From: Astragalus membranaceus
Lineage: Eukaryota > Streptophyta > Magnoliopsida > Fabales > Fabaceae
NCBI GenBank assembly: GCA_039519185.1
Contig: CM076849.1
Span: 81,329,289-81,393,288 of the forward strand
Direction: 5' to 3'
Length of the DNA stretch: 64,000 nt
The position numbers were made by a program, and so were the translations under genes. Shown piece by piece: positions 58,253 to 64,000 of the stretch. The stretch's first letter is position 1. Each line of letters opens with the position of its first letter. The notes beneath the pieces are model-generated. The model saw only the letters and a list, made by a program, of their open reading frames with translations. It was not told the origin of the DNA and did no database searches.

Positions 58253-58834
58253 TGTAACGCCCCAAAATAATTGATTAATTATTTAACTAATTGTTTAGGA
58301 ATTATTTAGTAGAAAATAATGGAATAACTATATGTTAATGTATGTGGACCTATTATTAGTGTTAGGATTAGTAAAGGAGAGGTGTTAGGGAAAAAGCCCA
58401 TGATTAAGTCGCCTAAGCTAAGGGAAAGCCCATGAAGTTAAATGAGTTGACAAATAGTAGGAAACTAGGTTAGGGTTTTATTATTAGAAAAACAAAAAAA
58501 GTTTGAGAGTGAGAGAGCTAGAGGGCGCGACGGCCAAGAGGAGAGGAGGGAGAGAGAGCGACGCCAAGAGGTGAGAGGAGGCTAGGGTTTCGTGATCTTC
58601 TAAGGCTAGGGTTCGTGATCTTCTAAGGCTAAGGTAAGGGTGGGATTCAAGCCTTATAATGGGATATATGAATTACTTTATGTGGGGGTTAGGGTTTGAT
58701 GATTGTCATATGTATGATCATATATGTATTGAATGCCTTGTTGAATAATTATGTTTGTGTGATCGATATTCCTATGCCCTAGAATTGTTATTGTATTTTG
58801 CCATGATCATGAGAAATTGAATTGGGTGCTGAAA

Positions 58835-59570
58835 GTGGCGCCCTAGGCGCCCTGTCACTGTTTTCTGTTTTTGTTGTTGCTGAAACTGGCGCCCTTGGCG
58901 CCTTGTGCATGTCCCTGCGTTTGTATTGCTGAAAACGGTGCCTTAGGCGCCCTGTTGCTGAAACTGGCGCCCTAGGCGCTCACTCCCTGTTGTTGTTGCT
59001 GAAACTGGCGCCCTAGGCGCCCTGTGCCTGACAGTGTGTTGCTTGCTAAAACTGGCACCCTAGGCGCCCTGTGCTTGGTGTTTTGCTGCTTGCGGATGAT
59101 GGCGCCCTATCCCTAGGCGCCATGCTCTATTTTATTGTTGCTGTTGCTGTGCTGCTGTTGCTGTTGCTGTGTTGCTGTTGCTGTTGCTGTGCTGCTGTTG
59201 CTGTGCTGTGCTGCTGTTGCTGTGCTGCTGTTGCTGTGTTGCTGTTGCTGTGCTGCTGTTGCTGTATTGCTGTTGCTGTGTTGCTGTTGGTGTTGTTGCT
59301 GCTGCTGTTGCAGTGTTGCTGTTGCTGTTGCTGTTGCTGTTGCCGTTGTTGCTATTGTCACTGTTGTTGTTAAGGCGCCCTGTCCCTAGGCGCCATACCT
59401 TATTTTGCTGTTGTTGTTAAAGGCGCCCTGTCCTTAGGCGCCATACCCTGTTTTGTTGCCTGTTGTTGGTGGCGCCCTGTCCCTAGGCGCCTGTCCCTGT
59501 TTGTTGTTGTTGCATGTTGGCGCCTTAGCGCCTATGATTGTTGCTGTTGCTTGTTGGCGCCTTAGCGTCC
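58835..59570 (+). repeat. GGCGCC module array in fragment E
   Basis: GCTGAAACTGGCGCC-CTAGGCGCC units recur with T/G-rich linkers. They correspond to the GGCGCC hairpin arrays of LTRs B and C but have their own unit sequence, so amplification took place separately. Confidence 0.75.
59130..59372 (+). repeat. CTGTTG/CTG microsatellite
   Basis: It is a long run of GCTGTT and GCTGCT words inside the GGCGCC array. It translates as poly-Leu/Cys or poly-Gln in different frames, with no gene. Confidence 0.9.
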
Positions 59571-59621
59571 ATTGTTGTGGCTGAATTGTTGGTTCAGATG
59601 TTGTTAGTTGATGATGTTACA

Positions 59622-59700
59622 CCAGTTGGATTGCCTCTATTTATTGGCATGGATTTTACGTTGCAATTTTGAATGCAACTACACCAGTTGGAATGCAACT
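59622..59700. other. Filler DNA at the E/MULE junction
   Basis: Words ACACCAGTTGGATTGC (59619-59634) and ACACCAGTTGGAATGC (59681-59696) repeat, and the MULE end resumes with ACACTTCTAGG. Short local repeats at a deletion junction are typical of end-joining repair with template slippage (inference). Confidence 0.5.
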
Positions 59701-59741
59701 ACACTTCTAGGGACGAAATTGGCTATTTACCCAATTTTGTT

Positions 59742-60740
59742 ATAAACGAAACAATTTTGAGTCAATGGAATCTATATTAAGTGGGATTGTATGACAAGGT
59801 ATCCAAATTTCGCTGTGAATAAAATGAACTGTGTAGGCAAGTAGGCATCAATCAGTAACACTAACCAGTGCTTTTGAATGGAATACAAGTTATCTTTACA
59901 TTTAAATATCATGGAGAAACAAAACAATAATTAAGCCCAAATCTCCATAAGTTAGTCCAATACTCAATTCGTAATTCCAAGGACAACATAAATTTTCTAA
60001 ATTGGTCCATAAAAAAACCAACTACTTCCAGCAAAATGAATCAAAAGCTAAAGTTACCTTAGCATAGGATTCTCTATACTACACTATATACAGGAAATGA
60101 AAGCCACAAATGCCACTGTATTTTCACTTGTGTCTAGCTGAGAACAAACGGACATCGAAGGAATCCTGCAACCACCATCACTACTTGTTAAACAAGAAAA
60201 ATTAAGAAGAGAAATAGGTACTAACAATAACACAAGCTATAAAATTCATTGCCAAAATTATATATTCAAAGAAGAGGCCAACAGAAATAGACCTGCATCG
60301 AAGATGAACACCACAAGGCACCAAAAATGAAAACAGAAACATCTTAACCTCTAGATCTGGCCCAAATCTGAAGACAAAAAATGAAGTAGAAAATTATGCT
60401 TTCTGATGAATTTGAATTTAAAGACGAAAAGTAAAGAAAAAATCATGCAAAAAAAATTAGGGTTCACCGTTTCCATCTCCTAGAGAAGTGGAATTCGAGA
60501 GAGCTGGGAGAGAAGAGAAATTTGAGGGAACCGCCAGAGAAGAGAAATTCGAGGACCGCCAAAAATCTAGAGAAGAGAGACTGTGTGAACTGTAGAGAAG
60601 AGAGGGCGCGAGAGTTCGAGAGAAGAGGGGGCGCGGGAATCTGAAATCGATACTTGAACAAAAAACAAGTCAATTAAACACTTTAGCTGTTTTTACTGAG
60701 GGAAAGGTTTTGAAAAATAATCCATCGCTAAAATTGGCTT
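59742..60740. other. Non-coding stretch ending in a CACTA-type terminus
   Basis: No gene is supported. The 3' part (about 60420-60764) has GAGAGAAGAG-rich sequence. It ends in GGCCTTTTTTGTAGTG (60749-60764), the reverse complement of CACTACAAAAAAGGCC, a MITE-like CACTA end. I could not find its partner on the left. Confidence 0.4.
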
Positions 60741-60803
60741 TGTGCATAGGCCTTTTTTGTAGTGGATATACCTCTTGAGTTTATTAGAGTTACTGTGAAC
60801 TCA

Positions 60804-61080
60804 GTTCACTAAGGTTGTTTTTAACAAAGTTACCATAGTGAACTGTTCACTATAACTATAGTGAAATCAGTTCACTAAAGTGATTTACAATAAACTCACA
60901 ATTGTAAATTGAGTTCACTATAGTTATGGTGAACTCAGTTCACTAAAGTTGTTTTTAACAATGTTACCATAGTGAGCTGTTCACTATAACTATAGTGAAA
61001 TCAGTTCACCAAAGTGATTTACAATAAACTCACCATCGTAAACTGAGTTATCACTATAGTTATGGTGAACTCAGTTCACC
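60804..61080. repeat. Tandem 134-bp repeat, two copies, rich in internal dyads
   Basis: Copies start at 60804 and 60938 (GTTCACTAARGTTGTTTTTAAC). Each contains TGAACTGTTCACTATAACTATAGTGAA and further GTTCACTA/TAGTGAAC words in both orientations, so each can fold into several hairpins. A partial unit with TTATGGTGAACTCAG follows. Confidence 0.85.
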
Positions 61081-61513
61081 ATAACCATCGCGAACTCAGT
61101 CGATGTTTATCTTCCACGTTTTGAAAACAAAATGCAATTGCAGAATTAAAAATCCAAACAAAGTGCTTGCGAATGAGAGAGAGGAGAGGATGAGGAAGAT
61201 GAAGTGGTTATCGTTTTATGGTTACTGCCCGTGAATGAAGAACTGAGAAAGATAAAGACGCGAACGAAGACTAAAGAGGAAGATGAAGGTGGTGGTTGCT
61301 GCATTTGGTGGTGCCTACGTTCATGGTCGTCGTTGTTGCATGTGGTGGTGTAGGTGCAGTGATGGTGGTCACTGCGTATGGTGTTTTCAGCACCATTTAG
61401 CTTTGCAAATTACAAGGTCTAAGTAAATGTTGTTCGACTCCTACACTATTTGTAATTCTCAAAATATAATTAGTCTCATTTATTCTCGTCAATAATGACT
61501 TGGATTGATGATG
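61081..61513. other. Unassigned spacer
   Basis: No gene is seen. It contains GAGGATGAGGAAGATGAAG-like purine stretches and GTGGTGG words, without an open frame that matches a family. Confidence 0.4.
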
Positions 61514-61985
61514 TACGGTTCCGGCGGAAAATTGGTATTTTTGGCGGAAAAAATAGACTTTCCGGCGGATTTTTAAAAATAATATTTAATTTTTTTTTTA
61601 AAAAAAATCCGCCGGAAAAGTTCATTACCGGCGGAAAAAATTGGCTGGAAATTACTAGCGGAAAAATCCGCCGGTAATGCGCGTTTCCGGCGGATTTTTA
61701 ATTTTTTTTTTTAAAAATCCGCCGGAAAAGGGTATTATCGGCGGATTTTTTCCGTTGGAAGCCGGAAGAATCCGCCGGTAATGCACATTTCCGGCGGATT
61801 TTTTCAAAAAATTATTTATTTATTTATTTTTAAAAATCTGTCGGTAATGCTAATTTCCGGCGGATTTTTCAAAAAATTATTTATTTATTTATTTATTTTT
61901 AAAAATCCGACGGGAAAATCCACCGGTAATGCACATTTCCGACGGAAAAAACCTCCAGAAAATCCGCCGGAACCGTTCGAAAATG
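61514..61985. mobile_element. CACTA-type subterminal repeat array (second CACTA relic)
   Basis: At least fifteen TTCCGGCGGATTTT or AAAATCCGCCGGAA words in both orientations alternate with A/T runs. They have the same motif as the ends of element G. No CACTACAAG terminus lies at the left edge, so this is a truncated or differently ended relative. TATTTATTTATT units sit between motifs at 61810-61900. Confidence 0.7.
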
Positions 61986-61988
61986 CCT

Positions 61989-61997
61989 ATAAATAAA
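61989..61997 (+). promoter_or_regulatory. TATA box after the CACTA subterminal array
   Basis: CCTATAAATAAAAC directly follows the GCCGG motif array, then a CTTTCTCC pyrimidine leader. In autonomous CACTA elements the transposase promoter lies inside or beside this array. No transposase coding follows here. Confidence 0.45.
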
Positions 61998-61999
61998 AC

Positions 62000-62590
62000 T
62001 TTCTCCTACACTCTTTATTTCCTTCTCATTCTTTTCTACACTTTGCCTATCTTATCTTTCTTCTTCTTTCTCTACAAATCTCTCTTCTATATTTCTCTTT
62101 CTTCTTCCTTCTCATTCATTCTCACTCCTTCATTCTTATTCTTTCTTACTTCTTCATTCTTATTCTCTCTTATATTATTACTTCTCAAACTCTCCTTCAT
62201 TCTTTTTCCTTCTTACTGGTTCATTTTTATTCTCTTCAATATTATTTCTTCTCATACTCTTTTTCCTTCTTATTCATTCCTACTTCTTCATTCTCATTCC
62301 TTTATTCCTTCTCATTCTGTTCTATATCATTTTTCTCATTTTCTACTTCATTTTCATTCTTCGTTTTCATTTTCATTTTCATTTCAATCTCTCTCTCTCT
62401 CTCCCTCTCTCTCTCTATTTCTTTTTTTAAACCCCTCTCTCCACTCATTCTCTCTTTCTCTTTTTTTTTCTTCTTTCTCTCTTCCTCTTTCTTTTTTGGT
62501 ATTTTTCTATCTCTCTTTTTTTCGTGTTTCTCTCTCACTCTTTTCCTCTTTTTTTTTGCAATTTTCTATCTCTCTTTCTCTTTTTGCAAC
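62000..62590 (+). repeat. Long pyrimidine tract (TTCTTCTC-rich)
   Basis: About 590 bp are almost only C and T on the plus strand, with repeated TTCATTCTCATTC, TCTCTCTC and TTTTTCTT words. It yields a Phe/Ser/Leu-rich open frame with no family resemblance, which I treat as compositional. Confidence 0.8.
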
Positions 62591-62865
62591 TTCAAATTTT
62601 TAAGGTGTGGTAGCAGCGACGGGGGCGACAAGGAGATCTGGAGACGATCGCAGTAGTTGCAACGTGACTGGAATCACTTTACCTTTTTTACTTTTTTCAA
62701 CCATTATCAAAAACTTCAAAATAACATTTTTTAATAATCTAATTAAAATGGTTAAATTAATATTAAATGATTTTAAATTTACTATAATCTGCCTATTAAA
62801 ACTACTAAAATCATTCAACTTAACCATTGGCAATTGTCAAAAAGAAAAAGTAACCACTATTCTAA
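62591..62865. other. Unassigned stretch
   Basis: It starts with GC-rich AGCAGCGACGGGGGCGAC, then turns A/T-rich. No gene is recognised. Confidence 0.4.
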
Positions 62866-62867
62866 CG

Positions 62868-63090
62868 GGAGCGGCAACTAGAGACGAATAATAGGATTAG
62901 CAACGAGAGTGGTCGGTAATAGGAGCACCAACGAGAGCGCTAACAGGAGCGCCAACGGGAGAGGCGACGAGAGAGGCAATAGAAGAGCTACAACAGGAGC
63001 AACAACGAGAGCGACAATGAGAGGGCCAACGGGTGCGGCAATAAGAGCGCCAACTGGAGCGACAATAAGAGCGGCAACAAGAGGGTATAT
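62868..63090 (+). repeat. Degenerate 12-bp minisatellite
   Basis: About 17 units of consensus RGCAACGAGAGC (variants GCCAACGGGAGA, GACAATGAGAGG, GGCAATAAGAGC). The phase of 12 holds for most units, with a few of 14-15. A 12-bp unit keeps any reading frame open, explaining the Arg/Ala/Thr-rich translation. Confidence 0.8.
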
Positions 63091-63260
63091 CTTATGTTAT
63101 ATGACATAACATCTTATGAATAGCTTACAAATTACAAACTATCTCTCTTGATGTAGACTAATAACGTGACAAAATGTCATTCAAATGTATAGATTACTAA
63201 ACTTATTATAATTTCAATACTATTATGACTTCATAGCAATATATAAACAATACAATGTCA

Positions 63261-63289
63261 CCCGTGCGGATGCTCGGGTAAAATACTAG
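63261..63289 (+). mobile_element. Helitron 3' terminus
   Basis: CCCGTGCGGATGCTCGGG forms a hairpin near the end, followed by TAAAATACTAG and then T. A GC-rich hairpin 8-12 nt before CTRR at an A/T target is the Helitron 3' signature, and CCCGTGCGGATGC..GGGT-AAAATACTAGT is a familiar plant form. The 5' end could not be placed. The minisatellite may be Helitron cargo. Confidence 0.7.
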
Positions 63290-63640
63290 TTTTTGATATA
63301 AACTTTAGTAACTAAACCCTTCACTAGGGTGATTAAGGATTTTTTCCCTATATCTTTATTATTCCCTTAGTCTCGTTTTGTTTGTGGTTTATGGTTTTGG
63401 TACACCCCTACAGAAAAATGATTAGCATGTTAGTTTTTATAAAAAGTGTTATTTAATATACCAATTAACTATTTATCCCTCCATATAGAAAAATGTGAAT
63501 CATTTATTCAATGTAAAAAGTTCTCGTAATAAAAAAGGACATCATTAATAATAAATACTACTATAAAAAAACAAATGCCAGCAAATTGACTAAAATAGTC
63601 TACTTAAGAGCTTGCCAAGTGTCCAAATTTGTCAATCTAA
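63290..63640. other. A/T-rich spacer
   Basis: No gene or transposon end recognised. It resembles ordinary non-coding plant DNA. Confidence 0.4.
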
Positions 63641-63657
63641 TATCTATTTATACAAAT

Positions 63658-64000
63658 ATCTATTTATACAAACAAACCTCCTATGAAATTACCAATTTAT
63701 ATCTCTTATTAACAAGACACATGTCTAATTTAAGGGTAAAAATGTCATTACCCTCTCTTTCTTTCTTTTTCTTCTTACACTCTTTTTCCTCCATTTCACT
63801 TTTCTCTTACACTCTCTTACCTCCTTTTCACTTTTCTCTTACACTCTCTTTCTTACTTTTTTCTTTTTACTTTACTGTTACTTTTCCCATAAACAATTCC
63901 TCTCTTTCTCTTATCACTTCACTTTAGTTTTTTTAACAAAATTTCTAAATCTATTTATACAAACAAACCTCCTATGAAATTACCAATTTAGATCTCTTAT
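63658..64000. repeat. Direct repeat, 52 bp or longer, copies 291 bp apart
   Basis: ATCTATTTATACAAACAAAC..CTATGAAATTACCAATTTA occurs at 63658-63710 and 63949-64000; the second copy runs off the window. The first copy is preceded by a 16-bp tandem repeat (ATCTATTTATACAAAT). Pyrimidine-rich TTACACTCTCTTACCTCC repeats lie between them. TCTATTTATAC is Helitron-5'-like, but this is weak. Confidence 0.6.

Larger units (their letters stand above)
58253..59621 (+). mobile_element. Fragment E: Ty3/gypsy LTR related to B and C, rearranged
   Basis: It starts TGTAACGCCCC. Donor-like CTAAG|GTAAGGGTGGGATTC (GT at 58634-58635) matches LTRs B and C. Many TGGCGCCCTAGGCGCCCTG modules follow (58835-59570), with a CTGTTG hexamer expansion in the middle. 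The dyad and acceptor seen in B and C are missing. ATGATGTTACA at 59611-59621 may be the original LTR end after an internal deletion, but no target-site duplication matches. Confidence 0.65.
46443..59732 (-). mobile_element. Mutator-like element (MULE) with long terminal inverted repeats and nested insertions
   Basis: Terminal repeats begin TGGTAAATAGCC (left) and end GGCTATTTACCC (right). They are flanked by a perfect 9-bp duplication AATTTTGTT (46434-46442, 59733-59741), the MULE hallmark. Inside are a minus-strand mudrA-like transposase gene (48521-57580) and a plus-strand GRF zinc-finger relic (47040-47559). Insertions are solo LTR D (containing solo LTR C), CACTA element G and LTR fragment E. 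Without D, C, G and E the element is about 5 kb. Confidence 0.93.

Noticed and set aside
59071..59420. Cys/Leu-rich and Gln-rich open frames
   Set aside because: Product of the CTGTTG microsatellite in LTR fragment E.
60464..60673. Possible small host protein near the CACTA-type end
   Set aside because: Repetitive GAGAGAAGAG DNA on the opposite strand and position at a MITE-like terminus; no homology seen.
61929..62603. A 224-codon Phe/Ser/Leu-rich frame looking like a membrane protein
   Set aside because: The DNA is a nearly pure pyrimidine tract; any frame through it is open and hydrophobic.

Overview
This window is eukaryotic nuclear DNA from a flowering plant, probably a eudicot and possibly a legume (low confidence; this rests only on transposon flavour). 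It is almost wholly transposable elements nested in one another. I found no intact host gene, rRNA, tRNA or CRISPR array. The only non-transposon-like coding relic is a zinc-finger GRF gene carried inside a Mutator-like element.

Layout. 1-2336: end and LTR of an Athila/Tat-type Ty3/gypsy element, itself hit by a GC-rich foldback insertion. 2337-35269: a Ty3/gypsy element on the minus strand (H, Tat-like, with a second RNase H) split in two. A 26.8 kb element A (4462-31239, plus strand, target-site duplication AATAA) sits inside its RNase H codons. A contains B (8929-18728, minus strand, Tekay-like chromovirus, duplication CTTCT). A also contains F (21237-29999, plus strand, same family as A, duplication GATTG/GACTG), which lies inside A's 3' LTR. 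35702-40554: a nearly intact Ty1/copia element (I, duplication ACTAC). 41145-45966: a rearranged copia fragment (J) with an inverted duplication. 46443-59732: a Mutator-like element (MULE, 9-bp duplication AATTTTGTT) with a broken transposase gene and a GRF zinc-finger relic. The MULE is hit by a solo LTR (D), a second solo LTR inside it (C), a CACTA element (G) and an LTR fragment (E). 59733-64000: CACTA-type ends and subterminal repeats, tandem repeats, a pyrimidine tract, a 12-bp minisatellite and a Helitron 3' end.

How the parts work together. A and F share the same broken codons: three stop codons, a changed reverse transcriptase catalytic motif, no N-terminal gag half and no integrase. 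Both are still flanked by target-site duplications, so they look like a non-autonomous family moved by enzymes supplied in trans.

Most striking signal. The long (2.3-2.8 kb) LTRs of families A, F, D, B and C each contain a splice-donor-like site and, 1.0-1.9 kb downstream, a splice-acceptor-like site preceded by a conserved dyad. Between these sites lie tandem arrays of short hairpins. The hairpins differ between copies and families, yet their arms stay complementary (compensatory changes). This looks like a selected RNA or cruciform structure inside an LTR-borne intron. I know of no named element that matches it, but I could not search.
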